Shown one piece after another: positions 16,625-25,937 of a stretch of 36,808 nt of DNA (position 1 is its first letter; each line of letters starts with the position of its first letter). The position numbers and the translations under genes were made by a program. The DNA is from an uncultured Cyclobacteriaceae bacterium (GTDB taxonomy: Bacteria > Bacteroidota > Bacteroidia > Cytophagales > Cyclobacteriaceae). The notes under the pieces were generated by a model that made no database searches, was not told the DNA's origin, and saw only the letters and a list, made by a program, of their open reading frames with translations. Location of the stretch: assembly GCA_947492745.1 (NCBI GenBank), contig CANLOE010000076.1, positions 1-36,808 of the forward strand, read 5' to 3'.

Positions 16625-18064
16625 ATGGAACCTAACTTACCCGAAGAACCTCTCAAAGAAAGCAAAGAAAATGCCGAGCAGGGTTTTACCCAAGCTGCTA
16701 TCGCTTTTATCAAGGACCGTATCGATATCCGTCAGGGCTGTGATGTTCAAGGGACTACAGAGAGTATACAAAAGGATATGGAGTTCAAAGGCCCTAACGT
16801 ATGGATTTTGATCTGTTCTATCTTCATTGCCTCTATCGGTCTGAACGTAAACGCTACTGCGGTCATCATTGGAGCGATGCTCATCTCCCCGCTCATGGGT
16901 CCGATACTGGGCATCGGTCTGGCCGTAGGCACTTATGACTGGACGCTGCTGAAGCGAGCATTGGTAAATCTGGCCATAACGGTCGTTATCAGCTTATTGA
17001 CGGCCTATATTTATTTTCGGGTGTCTCCGCTCAAAGAGATACAGGACGAATTGCTCTCTAGAACCCAACCGACCTTATTGGATGTATTGGTCGCCATATT
17101 CGGCGGGGTGGCGGGTATCGTGGGTGGCTCCCGTAGGGAAAAGACCAATGTCATCCCTGGAGTAGCCATAGCTACGGCACTCATGCCACCGTTGTGTACT
17201 GCCGGTTTTGGTCTGGCCACAAGAAATTATACTTTCTTTCTGGGAGCCTCCTACCTGTTCTTCATCAACATCGTGTTCATAGCCCTGTCCACGGTGGCCG
17301 TGGTCCGCTATCTTCACTTTCCCGTACGTAGCTGGGTAAACAGCCAGCAAAGGGCCAAAGTACATTCCTACATGGTACTCTTTGCTGTAGCAGTCATCGT
17401 ACCCAGTACATTTATCTTCTGGGACGTCATCAAAAAATCGGTTTTTAAGCAACGTGTCGACAATTTCGTGAGCGAAAATATCAAGTTCGAGGGGACGGAA
17501 GTCATCAATACAAAAATTGTCCATAATGATACCCTCCCTTTGATAGAGCTTTTCCTCATCGGCGAGACCGTTAGTACCGAAGAAGAGAGTTTCCTCAACA
17601 AGAAAAAGGCCGATTATGGGCTTGGAAGTGCAAAGCTACTATTGTTCCAGTCCAAAGACCTGAGCAAAGAGATAGAAAATCTCAATATCGCGACCCAACA
17701 GGAACGGGAACGGCTCATGAGCGACCTGTACAGCGAGAAAGAACGCCTGCTCAAGGACCGCGAGGAACAGATAGTCTTTTTGGAAAATAAAATCTTGGCT
17801 TTACAGCCCCGCTCCCTACCCTTGGAAAACCTGAGAGAAGAGGTCAAAATAGAATATAGTGAAATCAACCGTTTCGCCTATGCCGAGGCCATTGAGTTCA
17901 GGGATAGCTCCGGACCGGATACCATACCTACTTTCCTGCTCCGATGGGACAAATCCATGAATGTACGCGCCAAAACAAACCTGAAAAAAGAGAAGGAGAA
18001 CCGACTGGGGCAGTGGCTCCAGGTGAGGCTACAATTGGATACGGTCCGCATCATCGCCTATTGA
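16625..18064 (+). CDS. DUF389 (TIGR00341-like) integral membrane protein
   Basis: The ATG at 16625 (EPNLPEEPLKESKENAEQ) is preferred over earlier GTG codons because a -7-like TATCTTTA lies at 16587. The product is 479 residues. The membrane core, about residues 65-245, has the family's signature segments: ATAVIIGAMLISPLMGPILG, FGGVAGIVGGSRREKTNVIP and GVAIATALMPPLCTAGFGLA, with about six helices. After the last helix (VPSTFIFWDVI) a soluble coiled-coil-rich tail of about 210 residues follows (QQERERLMSDLYSEKERLLK). DUF389 proteins have no proven function; some are described as hydrophobic-domain or transporter-like proteins. The tail should lie on one side of the membrane and may mediate assembly. 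Single-gene unit. Confidence 0.88.
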   Translation: MEPNLPEEPLKESKENAEQGFTQAAIAFIKDRIDIRQGCDVQGTTESIQKDMEFKGPNVWILICSIFIASIGLNVNATAVIIGAMLISPLMGPILGIGLAVGTYDWTLLKRALVNLAITVVISLLTAYIYFRVSPLKEIQDELLSRTQPTLLDVLVAIFGGVAGIVGGSRREKTNVIPGVAIATALMPPLCTAGFGLATRNYTFFLGASYLFFINIVFIALSTVAVVRYLHFPVRSWVNSQQRAKVHSYMVLFAVAVIVPSTFIFWDVIKKSVFKQRVDNFVSENIKFEGTEVINTKIVHNDTLPLIELFLIGETVSTEEESFLNKKKADYGLGSAKLLLFQSKDLSKEIENLNIATQQERERLMSDLYSEKERLLKDREEQIVFLENKILALQPRSLPLENLREEVKIEYSEINRFAYAEAIEFRDSSGPDTIPTFLLRWDKSMNVRAKTNLKKEKENRLGQWLQVRLQLDTVRIIAY

Positions 18065-18251
18065 CAGACCCAATAGTGAAGGTCGGCTTGGAACAATACA
18101 AGACAAAGCGTAGCTTTACAGGTAATGGTCTACATGATTGAACCCTCTATAAAATACTGATCAATAGAATGTTTACAAAGTCACTCTACCTACTGGTATA
18201 GATAATTCGGTTCGGGTCCATAGGCAATAGCTCTCCTACCCTATCAGATGA

Positions 18252-18280
18252 TTTGTTCACAAATAGAATTCGTAACTTCG
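18252..18280 (+). promoter_or_regulatory. Candidate promoter for the S1/P1 nuclease gene
   Basis: TTTG (18252-18255), 17 bases, then TAACTTCG (18273-18280), one mismatch from TAnnTTTG. The ATG lies 34 bases downstream. This is the best-spaced Bacteroidota-type promoter noticed in the window. Confidence 0.5.
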
Positions 18281-18314
18281 TACCCATCATTCATAAAGAA
18301 GAACACATATACCC

Positions 18315-19088
18315 ATGAAAACACTATTCTTTGTCTCTCTGATACTTTGTCTATCCTTTCACTCTAAATCGGTCCTTGCCTGGGGGCAGACAGGACACCG
18401 AACGGTCGGGCTCATTGCCCAGAAACATTTGAGCAATAAGGCAAAAAAAAGAATCAGTCAAATCCTCCATCATGAAAGTCTGGGCATGTGTTCTACTTGG
18501 ATGGACGAAATCAAATCGGACAGTAGCTATGACCATACCCATACTTGGCACTATGTCACCATACCTACAGGGCAGAACTATGCTGCTTGTGAAAAAAATC
18601 CCAAAGGAGACGCCATCAAAGCCATCAATGAGATAACAAGGACGCTGAAGTCCGGAGCCTTAGACCAAGCAGAAGAAGTCCGACAGTTGCGGTTTCTGGT
18701 CCACTTGGTCGGTGATATCCATCAGCCTCTGCATGTAGGCAATGGAGAAGATAGAGGTGGCAATGATATCAAGCTCAAGTTTTTCTGGAAAGATTCCAAT
18801 CTGCACCGTATCTGGGATAGTGGTATGATAGACAAGAAACAACTGAGCTATACTGAGCTGGCCGCAGCAATAGACCACGTCCACAAGGAGGACCTCAAGG
18901 CCTGGCAGAGTCAAGGAGTGGAAGAGTGGGCCAAGGAATCCATGGCTTTAAGGGCACGGGTCTACGATCTACCCAGTGATAACAATGTCCGCTACCGTTA
19001 CATGTACACTAACTTCTCTATTGTAAAGCGCCGATTGGTACAGGCGGGTATACGACTGGCAGGGCTATTGAATGAAATCTATGGCTAG
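18315..19088 (+). CDS. S1/P1-type zinc-dependent nuclease, secreted
   Basis: The gene encodes 257 residues with a signal peptide (TLFFVSLILCLSFHSKSVLA) cleaved so that W23 becomes the mature N-terminus, which in this family ligates zinc with its amino group. The other ligands are all present: H28 (TGHRT), D64 (TWMDEI), H79 (TWHYV), H130 and D134 (HLVGDIHQPLH), H140, H164 and D168 (LHRIWDSGM). It should therefore be an active trinuclear-zinc enzyme that degrades single-stranded nucleic acids in the periplasm or medium, probably for phosphate or nucleoside scavenging. Single-gene unit with its own promoter candidate. Confidence 0.93.
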   Translation: MKTLFFVSLILCLSFHSKSVLAWGQTGHRTVGLIAQKHLSNKAKKRISQILHHESLGMCSTWMDEIKSDSSYDHTHTWHYVTIPTGQNYAACEKNPKGDAIKAINEITRTLKSGALDQAEEVRQLRFLVHLVGDIHQPLHVGNGEDRGGNDIKLKFFWKDSNLHRIWDSGMIDKKQLSYTELAAAIDHVHKEDLKAWQSQGVEEWAKESMALRARVYDLPSDNNVRYRYMYTNFSIVKRRLVQAGIRLAGLLNEIYG

Positions 19089-19398
19089 GGGTTGCATTTG
19101 TGGGGAATCTTGGGCCGAAAATGGGTAAAGTGGTAGAACTGATAGTTGCGCCACACTAGGAACGATTCTTTGCCAGCTTTTTTGGACAGTTATGTTTGCT
19201 TTCATAGAAGTGATTTAGACTTTTTGTTTTGAAGCGAAAATAAAGGATTTTTGCCCTGGTGAAGCCTTTTTTGAGTGGCATAGCCAAGGTTACGTCAGGA
19301 GAAAAAGTCAAGATCAGGGTAAAACAAGACTTATTTGCAGCCAGAAGAAAAAGTCTGAATCACCTCATAGGTACTTGCAAAAATAGTATGGGAACTAC
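19089..19398. other. Intergenic gap with nothing recognised
   Basis: Between the convergent nuclease and AsmA-like genes. No repeat family, hairpin with T run, or convincing frame was found; a 71-residue plus-strand frame starting at 19259 overlaps the AsmA-like gene and has no support. Confidence 0.4.
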
Positions 19399-20946
19399 CT
19401 ATATTTCTTTTAGTGGCCTTTTAAATCCTGTACTCGATTGGATACCCGAAAATAGGGACTTCCACCAAAAATGAAGAATGGAAGCATTCTTTTCTCTCTC
19501 AAAAAAGATTTCTCCTATTCGATGATTCCGCGCGTCGAGATTATTAGTGCTTATAATCAGACTATTGGCTATGAGTGTCTTGACATTCAATAACAATCCC
19601 TTTTGATGGTACTTTTCAGAATGGATCAAATCAATCTTGAAGTCTTCGTAATCCATGCGCAGTCTGCCCTCGGCATAACTACTGTCATGCTGAAAATCAA
19701 AATACAGATGGTTTAATAATCCACTCCGTATGTCCACATGGGCGGTTGTGTTCAACATGGGATTGAGTGTCCTTATGGACATGCTCCCCAATGAGCCGGA
19801 AATACGGTATCGGTCATCCGCATCGGGTGGGAAGGCAAAGTCTACCTCCAGCTTCCCCTGTCCCATTAGTCGAGTGCTGGCCTTTAGCCCTAAAATGCTA
19901 TCACTTTTCAAACCAGCACCCGATAAGCAAAAGTCCGAAAAGAAAAGTTGGCCAGGAGGATTATCGGCATCGGCCTGCTCACTGTACACAATCAACCCTT
20001 TCTCTACGATGAGACTGTCGATGTCAAATTTGACGGGAGACTGACGCAATTGGCTCATCGGTAAAGGTCGAAAGGATTTGGGTCGAGGAAGATAGGACTT
20101 CAACATGGACCTCCAGATAAATCCTTTTAAATAAAGCTTTTCCGCTTCAACGGTTTTTTGGATAATTGCTTTTTTAAAGTCCAGTTTTTCGAAGTTCAAC
20201 TGAGCTATATGCCACTGCATTCCGCTTCGTACTTTGGTCATTTTTTCAAAGAAGTTAACCTTGGATGCGGACATGTCCCAAAAAATATCTTTGCCTTGCA
20301 GCTGGCCCTTATCGGTATTCAGAGAAATTTTAGTGGTACATTGGTGGAAACTTTGGTCCGAAGGATACCATTGAAGGTTATGTACCGAAGCGCACAGTTT
20401 CATCCCTTTTAATAGCGTATCTATTGAAAATACTTTCAGAGGTGCGTGCAAATCATCTATAAGAGCATTCCATTCAAAACTTACTGAACTACTGTCTTCC
20501 TGCTCACGATGCACATAGCCTCCCTCTAACTGTATACGATGCAGGGATATTTTGGAAAAGGGCAGGTTCTCGGTAGATTTTTTGGTTTGTTTTTTCTTAA
20601 CGGATTCATTTTTGAACAGCAAAAGAGGCTTTTTCAAGCATAGATCATTTATTTCCAAGTGCCTATTCAGAAAAAAAGAGTATAGGGACACTCCTTCAAT
20701 CAAAACACTTTCAAACTGAAAATCCAAGCCGTCCGCAGTATTGACATATCGGACATCACGAATGTGAAAAGAACATCGAAATAGATTTGTCTCCAACGAC
20801 TGATGGGAAAGACCTGAAATCTGATTGAGTTCATGGCTTATCAGGAAGTCAGTGCCATAAGCGACCAATCTCACCAAAATAACTATCCCTAGAGCAATCA
20901 ATAATACAGTACCCCAACGTCGCCCCGTTTTTAGAACTCGACGCAT
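19399..20946 (-). CDS. AsmA-like/DUF748-type envelope protein
   Basis: About 515 residues from the ATG at 20946 (RRVLKTGRRWGTVL); an in-frame GTG at 20967 would add 7 residues and overlap the upstream gene. One N-terminal membrane helix (TVLLIALGIVILVRLVAYG) is followed by a long periplasmic part made of repeating beta strands (FQFESVLIEGVSLYSFFLN, KFDIDSLIVEKGLIVYSEQ, VDIRSGLLNHLYFDFQHD). This is the layout of AsmA/DUF748 proteins, which are related to bridge-type lipid-transport proteins and affect outer-membrane homeostasis. It lies 4 bases after the lmo0937-type gene, so the two are probably co-transcribed. Subfamily assignment is uncertain. Confidence 0.7.
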   Translation of the reverse strand: MRRVLKTGRRWGTVLLIALGIVILVRLVAYGTDFLISHELNQISGLSHQSLETNLFRCSFHIRDVRYVNTADGLDFQFESVLIEGVSLYSFFLNRHLEINDLCLKKPLLLFKNESVKKKQTKKSTENLPFSKISLHRIQLEGGYVHREQEDSSSVSFEWNALIDDLHAPLKVFSIDTLLKGMKLCASVHNLQWYPSDQSFHQCTTKISLNTDKGQLQGKDIFWDMSASKVNFFEKMTKVRSGMQWHIAQLNFEKLDFKKAIIQKTVEAEKLYLKGFIWRSMLKSYLPRPKSFRPLPMSQLRQSPVKFDIDSLIVEKGLIVYSEQADADNPPGQLFFSDFCLSGAGLKSDSILGLKASTRLMGQGKLEVDFAFPPDADDRYRISGSLGSMSIRTLNPMLNTTAHVDIRSGLLNHLYFDFQHDSSYAEGRLRMDYEDFKIDLIHSEKYHQKGLLLNVKTLIANSLIISTNNLDARNHRIGEIFFEREKNASILHFWWKSLFSGIQSSTGFKRPLKEI

Positions 20947-20950
20947 AAAG

Positions 20951-21103
20951 TCAGACTGATTTCCCACGAATGAGCCTTAGTATAATCGCTATTATAGCCA
21001 GTACCAATAGTATATGTATGATTTGACCCAGACTGTACACGAAAAAACCAAATACCCATCCTATCAATAAAATAACGGCTATTATATAGAGTAAACTGCT
21101 CAT
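20951..21103 (-). CDS. Small lmo0937-family-like membrane protein (50 residues)
   Basis: Not obvious because it is short: ATG at 21101-21103, TGA at 20951-20953. The product begins SSLLYIIAVILLIGWVFGFF, continues VYSLGQIIHILLVLAIIAII and ends with LRLIRGKSV, so it has two membrane helices with a short loop and a basic tail. This matches the ~50-residue 'lmo0937 family membrane protein' group, common in Bacteroidota and Firmicutes and often stress-linked, with unknown function. It precedes the AsmA-like gene by 4 bases. A longer frame in another phase overlaps it but has a non-protein-like composition. Confidence 0.75.
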   Translation of the reverse strand: MSSLLYIIAVILLIGWVFGFFVYSLGQIIHILLVLAIIAIILRLIRGKSV

Positions 21104-21632
21104 GGCATGTTTGTTTTTGTTTCTTCTGAAAATTACTTTTTAGAGACTGCTTGAAATGTGTTATTTTTTCCAATTATGTTCGTTATTTTAACTGTCACAT
21201 AACGCTAACATGAATACCAATTATATCGAATTGAATGTATTTTCCAACGTATTATTGTTATGTATGCCTATCCGAGATATAACTTCCTCTAAATTTCCAC
21301 CAATAATACCGCTCTTTTTTTTGGCAGTTCTGTACACAAAAGAGTAAAATAAATTCTAAGCAATACCTAATTTTTAAAGGGGAAAAAAGAATGCCAAGAT
21401 AAAAACAATGTTTTTTTATGTTTTTAGGTATGGCTATCTACGATTCTCTACAATTAGTGGGTATTAATTGTGTAATTTTATCTACATTTATTTTTGCAAT
21501 GGGCGAAAGAACATATTCTCCACCTGATAAACATTTAGGCTTGATTTTTGCAAAAAGAAATTAGTCGAAATCAGTATAGAAACAAGATAGCTATGATTTC
21601 GAGCTTATTTCCCTAAAATTTCAAGGAAAGTC
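21104..21632. other. AT-rich divergent intergenic region
   Basis: 529 bases between the minus-strand lmo0937-type gene and the plus-strand receiver gene, strongly AT-rich, with no repeat family or frame recognised. It must hold promoters for both directions; no close match to a Bacteroidota or sigma-54 promoter was found by eye. Confidence 0.4.
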
Positions 21633-21992
21633 ATGAATAAAGACATTTTGATTGTGGATGATGAGACGGAAATATGTCTGCTGTTATCCAGTATTTTGCA
21701 AAAACATGGATTCTCTACGGGTTATGCACATGACTTGAAAAATGCCATGCTTCAGATTGAAGATGGACAATTCAAATTGGTATTTATAGACTTGAACCTT
21801 CCCGACGGGATTGGATATGATTTGTTTCCCTTATTGAAACAGAAGGGCTATATCAAAACCATTGTCATCAGCGCTTATGATAATGAGAAGGAAAATGCGC
21901 TAAAGCTGGGTGCGGATCATTTCATATCCAAGCCTTTTGATAGCAACTCTGTCTTGACTATCGTAAAGCAAATGAACCTAGCACGAAGCTGA
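21633..21992 (+). CDS. Single-domain response regulator
   Basis: The gene encodes 119 residues forming a stand-alone receiver domain: acidic pair D9-D10 (LIVDDETE), phospho-acceptor D53 (FIDLNLPDG), switch S80 (VISAYD) and K100 (ISKPF). With no output domain it should act by protein-protein contact, as a phosphorelay step or a CheY-like signal. The next gene, 45 bases on, is an NtrC-type regulator, and the receivers of the two share the same start (DILIVDD/KVLIIDD), so the pair may be one operon fed by the same kinase. Confidence 0.9.
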   Translation: MNKDILIVDDETEICLLLSSILQKHGFSTGYAHDLKNAMLQIEDGQFKLVFIDLNLPDGIGYDLFPLLKQKGYIKTIVISAYDNEKENALKLGADHFISKPFDSNSVLTIVKQMNLARS

Positions 21993-22037
21993 CAGACAAC
22001 TATTTTATTGTCGGATATTTAACCTCACTTCCCAAGA

Positions 22038-23420
22038 ATGTCTAAAAAAGTACTGATTATTGATGATGACGGAGACATCTGTCTCCTGCTGGAACGTTTC
22101 CTGAACAAGAAGGGCTTTGATGCTGCTCACACCCGTACGGGTGAAGAAGCCATGATACTGTTGAAAAAGCATCAATACGAGGTAGTATTGTGCGATTATC
22201 GTTTACCCGATGCTACCGGTCTGGAAATGATACAACGCATCAAGATCGTCAATCCTGAAGCTATCATCATTATTATTACGGGATACTCTGATGTTCGCAC
22301 CGCTGTGCTTACACTAAAGCAAGGTGCCTATGAATATGTTACCAAGCCGCTTTACCCGGATGAAATATTGCTCACTATCAACAGTGCTCTGAGAAATAAG
22401 TCCAACCAAGTGACAGATAGCAGTTCAAAGACCAGTGTCAAAAAACGAGACCGAAGCGTAGAAAAAACCTTTGTCAAAGGTAAGAGCAAGCAAGCTGAGA
22501 CGGTACAGAAACACATTGAATTGATTGCACCTACGGACATGTCCGTTATCATCCTTGGTGAAACAGGTACGGGAAAGGAGTTCGTAGCCAAGGCCATACA
22601 TCAGAAAAGCAACCGAAAAGAAGCCGCCTTCATAGCTATTGATTGTGGTGCCCTCCCTAAAGATCTGGCCGGCAGTGAGCTGTTCGGACATGTTAAGGGT
22701 GCCTTTACAGGTGCACTTTCGGATAAGAAAGGTAGTTTCGAGTTGGCAGACGGAGGGACGCTATTTCTCGACGAAATCGGCAATCTCAGCTATGACAATC
22801 AAATCAAACTATTGCGCGTCCTACAAGAGCGGAAAATCAAGAAACTCGGAGGTGTCAAGGATATCGATATTGATGTCAGGATTATCGTGGCCACCAATGA
22901 AGACCTAAAAAAGGCCGTCAAAAAAGGGACTTTCAGAGAAGATATATACCACCGGGTCAACGAGTTCAAGATAGAACTATCTCCTCTTCGTGAGCGCAAA
23001 GGAGACATTATGATATTTGCCAATCATTTTTTGAGGATTGCCAATCAGCAACTGGACAAAGATGTTTTCGGTTTTGACGAGGAAGCAACTGAGTGCTTAA
23101 GAAACTATTACTGGTTTGGTAATTTGAGAGAACTTCAAAATGTAGTAAAAAGGGCTGTCCTACTTGCCTCTGGAGATTACATCAGCTTAGAATGTATTCC
23201 CAATGAAATCGTTTCCCCCGATTACACCGAATTGGAAACCGAGGGGAGTGAAGGTATCGATGCCACCAATCTCAAGAGCGCCCATGCCAGTGCCGAACGA
23301 CAGGTAATCATCAACGTACTGGAAAAAACAGGTAACAATAAGACCAAAGCGGCTGAAGTACTTAATATCGACCGTAAAACACTATACAATAAATTAAAGG
23401 CCTACAACATCAAATTGTAA
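22038..23420 (+). CDS. Sigma-54-dependent response regulator, NtrC/AtoC family
   Basis: The gene encodes 460 residues in three domains. The receiver (1-115) has D10, D11, phospho-acceptor D53 (LCDYRLPD), T81 and K103. The AAA+ domain (about 145-375) has Walker A GETGTGK (174-180), the sigma-54 contact loop GAFTGA (221-226), Walker B LFLDEIG (242-248) and an arginine-finger region ([12 protein letters not shown]). The C-terminal Fis-type helix-turn-helix (about 415-460) ends [26 protein letters not shown] is intact, so it should activate sigma-54 promoters when phosphorylated. No kinase is immediately adjacent; a sensorless kinase lies about 1.3 kb downstream on the opposite strand. Its targets are not visible here. 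Confidence 0.95.
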   Translation: MSKKVLIIDDDGDICLLLERFLNKKGFDAAHTRTGEEAMILLKKHQYEVVLCDYRLPDATGLEMIQRIKIVNPEAIIIIITGYSDVRTAVLTLKQGAYEYVTKPLYPDEILLTINSALRNKSNQVTDSSSKTSVKKRDRSVEKTFVKGKSKQAETVQKHIELIAPTDMSVIILGETGTGKEFVAKAIHQKSNRKEAAFIAIDCGALPKDLAGSELFGHVKGAFTGALSDKKGSFELADGGTLFLDEIGNLSYDNQIKLLRVLQERKIKKLGGVKDIDIDVRIIVATNEDLKKAVKKGTFREDIYHRVNEFKIELSPLRERKGDIMIFANHFLRIANQQLDKDVFGFDEEATECLRNYYWFGNLRELQNVVKRAVLLASGDYISLECIPNEIVSPDYTELETEGSEGIDATNLKSAHASAERQVIINVLEKTGNNKTKAAEVLNIDRKTLYNKLKAYNIKL

Positions 23421-23722
23421 AGGTAGTAGTATGTGAAGCGTCAGTATGGCTTAAATCAAAGCATGCATCGGAAATTTTCAAGAGGGTCCAAAGCGCGGTA
23501 CATCTTGAGTTTTCTTGAGTTCAATAAATCACTGCCATGAGCAATTCAAAAAAGCAGGTGCATTGACTGAAAACAACTGTATAAAGTACGACAGAAGGAC
23601 CTGTGCATGCCCCAGATTCATCAATACGCCTACAGTTATATAGTAGGTCTGGACTCTGCACACCCTAGTCTATAGGCACATTTTGCTATTACCTGTTTAT
23701 AATACAAATAAAATTTACAAAA
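23421..23722. other. Intergenic gap with nothing recognised
   Basis: 302 bases between the NtrC-type regulator and the SDR gene. No repeat copy, clear hairpin or frame was seen. The last 20 bases before the SDR start are AT-rich and may hold its promoter. Confidence 0.35.
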
Positions 23723-24439
23723 ATGACAGACCTGAAAAACAAAAAAGCTATTATCACCGGAGGCAGTAGAGGGATTGGAAAAGCTATCGCTACTGCACTG
23801 GCCAGAGAAGGAGTACATATTGCCATAACGGGCAGAAACGAAAAAAACCTACAAGAAGCTGCGACCGAACTAAAAGCGTTAGGCACCGAAGTGAGCTATG
23901 CTCAGTTTGATGTCAGCGACTACGCTGCGGTCCAAGAAGGCATCAGGACCTGTATCGACAACTTGGGCTCAATCGATATACTCATCAACAATGCCGGAAT
24001 AGCCGCCTTCGGATCATTTATAGAGATGGACGTCGCCCAGTGGAGCCGGATTGTTCAAACCAATCTCCTTGGGATGTATTATGTCACCAAAGAAGTATTA
24101 CCTCATTTGCTGGATAAGAATGAAGGCGATATCATCAACATATCTTCTACAGCGGGGCTCAATGGTAATGCCAATGTCTCCGCTTATTCAGCTTCGAAGT
24201 TTGGTGTTATCGGTATGTCCCAGTCTTTGATGAAAGAAGTCCGTAAGCATAATATCAGAGTGTGTACATTGACTCCAAGCACTGTAGCTTCAGATATGTC
24301 CTTGGAACTTGGAATTACGGACGGTGATACGAATAAAGTATTACAACCCGAAGATTTTGCCGAACTGGTAGTAGCCAATCTACGGCTTCCAAGAAGGGCC
24401 ATGCTTACCCATGCCTCTTTGTGGTCAACCAATTCTTAG
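23723..24439 (+). CDS. Short-chain dehydrogenase/reductase (3-ketoacyl-ACP reductase-like)
   Basis: The gene encodes 238 residues of the classical SDR type: cofactor motif TGGSRGIG at 12-19, NNAG at 89-92, catalytic S141/S142, Y155 and K159 (YSASK). The R38 and N39 that follow the second strand (ITGRNEKN) favour NADPH. Close relatives are annotated as 3-ketoacyl-(acyl-carrier-protein) reductases, but this is a stand-alone gene away from fatty-acid synthesis genes, so the substrate is open. It is not closely similar to the SDR at 12569. Confidence 0.88.
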   Translation: MTDLKNKKAIITGGSRGIGKAIATALAREGVHIAITGRNEKNLQEAATELKALGTEVSYAQFDVSDYAAVQEGIRTCIDNLGSIDILINNAGIAAFGSFIEMDVAQWSRIVQTNLLGMYYVTKEVLPHLLDKNEGDIINISSTAGLNGNANVSAYSASKFGVIGMSQSLMKEVRKHNIRVCTLTPSTVASDMSLELGITDGDTNKVLQPEDFAELVVANLRLPRRAMLTHASLWSTNS

Positions 24440-24576
24440 AAAAGAGTGTGACCCATCTTCTCTGAGAATAACATCAAAAAGTAAAAGGACGGTCAAGGAG
24501 AGTTGTACAGTAGAAATCCTCATGTCCGTGGACTGTTCTATTTGAATTATTATGCACTGAAGCTGCATCATAAGGA

Positions 24577-24740
24577 TTTAACCCGGACTATGTATTAGAG
24601 CCTAGTTGTGAGGGTTTGAAAATCAATAAATCAGGGTGTTTTATCAGATTCAGCGTAGCACCGCTATGGTGAATTCATGAAAATATATTCACTGTGCTGA
24701 TTCATCGTTGTTCAACGATCCTTATAGATTTTTCGAAGTA
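24577..24740 (+). repeat. 175-bp repeat family R1, copy 5 (right end decayed)
   Basis: Left end TTTAACCCGGACTATGTATT, then GTTGTGAGGGTTTGAAAATC, AAATCAGGGTGTTTTAT and GCGTAGCACCGCTATGGTGA. The right inverted end is not recognisable, and the element runs up to the stop codon of the minus-strand kinase gene, filling the 307-base gap with the SDR gene. Confidence 0.65.
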
Positions 24741-24746
24741 TTCTTC

Positions 24747-25445
24747 CTAGTCCAAAGGTAAGCGCACCTCAAAACAAGCACCCTCTCCTAAGGTACTGTT
24801 GACCTTGATGGTCCCATTCATGCGGTGTATCATCTGCCCCACGATGTAGAGTCCCATACCGTATCCATCCGCAATACGTTTTGCGGCACGGTATGCGGGA
24901 TGAAAAATCTTATTCAGCTTATCGGCCGCTATACCCAGACCATTGTCCTGTATCTTGATATTGATATGGGTATCCTCATCCAATACCGTAACCATGACCA
25001 TATGGTCTGCCTGTCCTGGTTTTCTGTATTTGAGTGCATTTTCCAAGAGATTCATCATCACAGAACAGACTTCTTCATACACCCCATAAAAGTCACCATC
25101 AAACTGGCTGAGAAAGGTAATTCTGCTGGTCGTATAACCGTCAACGTGTTCGAGCATTTCTTTCAAATCCGAAAAAAGCTGTTTGATATTGATAAGCGTA
25201 GTCTTCGCATTTCTGCCATGAACGATATTATTCAAAATCCTGCCCGTTTGTTGTTCCAGTTGACTACTTGACTTTTGTATCAAATCAAATAGATTCAGAA
25301 TCTCTTCATCTTTTACACTCATCCGAGCATAGTTTATAATCCCCTTTATGGACTTGATAGGACTTTTTATATCATGTGCCAATCTTATGAGTTCAACGTT
25401 TTCGCTGACAGGGGTTTTCAGTCGGGGATGAGCATTGTTTTGCAT
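24747..25445 (-). CDS. Sensorless histidine kinase
   Basis: The gene encodes 232 residues with only the transmitter: HisKA dimerisation helix with the phospho-acceptor H24 (RLAHDIKSPIKSIKG), then the ATPase with N box (MNLLENALKYRKPG), G1 (QDNGLGIA) and G2 (GYGMGLYIVGQMI), ending in the usual GTIKVNSTLGEGACFEVRLP. There is no membrane segment, PAS or other sensor, so input must come from a partner protein. The gene lies downstream of a CheB-CheR-PAS protein on the same strand, separated by 492 bases containing a repeat element. Many CheB-CheR-PAS proteins carry a kinase at their C-terminus, so this gene may be the detached half; the receivers at 21633 and 22038 are plausible targets. Confidence 0.9.
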   Translation of the reverse strand: MQNNAHPRLKTPVSENVELIRLAHDIKSPIKSIKGIINYARMSVKDEEILNLFDLIQKSSSQLEQQTGRILNNIVHGRNAKTTLINIKQLFSDLKEMLEHVDGYTTSRITFLSQFDGDFYGVYEEVCSVMMNLLENALKYRKPGQADHMVMVTVLDEDTHINIKIQDNGLGIAADKLNKIFHPAYRAAKRIADGYGMGLYIVGQMIHRMNGTIKVNSTLGEGACFEVRLPLD

Positions 25446-25678
25446 AGCTTCGGATTAGGTATAGTAAAATATAGTAAGAAAATTTCGTGCCAAAGCTTAA
25501 AACACACAATTTCACTACTTCTCGAAACAGGTTGTGGTCTATTATCCACAGATTATGAGAATGGTTATCCTCACAAGAACAGTCAAACCTTCCAGAAAGT
25601 CCAGCGCATTAGATCATCTACAATAATTCATTGATTATCAATCAAATAACCAAAAACATATCCAATGAAGTAAATTGG

Positions 25679-25853
25679 TTAAACCCAAAATGATCAATAG
25701 AGAACCTATTCCGCGCATAAATAGCTTCATACCGGAAGCTTTGCCCACCGGTCTTCATTCACCATAGCGGTGCTATGCTGAATCCAATAAAACTCCCTGA
25801 TTTATGGACATGTAAACCCTCGTTACGAAGTTCCAACGCATGATCCGAGTTAA
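25679..25853 (-). repeat. 175-bp repeat family R1, copy 6
   Basis: On the minus strand it begins AACTCGGATCATGCGTTGGA and ends GATCATTTTGGGTTTAAC. It shares GGAACTTCGTAACGAGGGTT and AGCATAGCACCGCTATGGTG with other R1 copies and its other half with copy 3 (12327-12499). It lies between the CheB-CheR and kinase genes. The rest of this 492-base gap shows nothing recognisable. Confidence 0.75.
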
Positions 25854-25937
25854 AAAAAAGCAGATGAAAGCCTTCTTTAGGGACCTTCATCTACTCTAGC
25901 TCAAAAAATCAATACAAATCCCTTACTACCAAAATAG

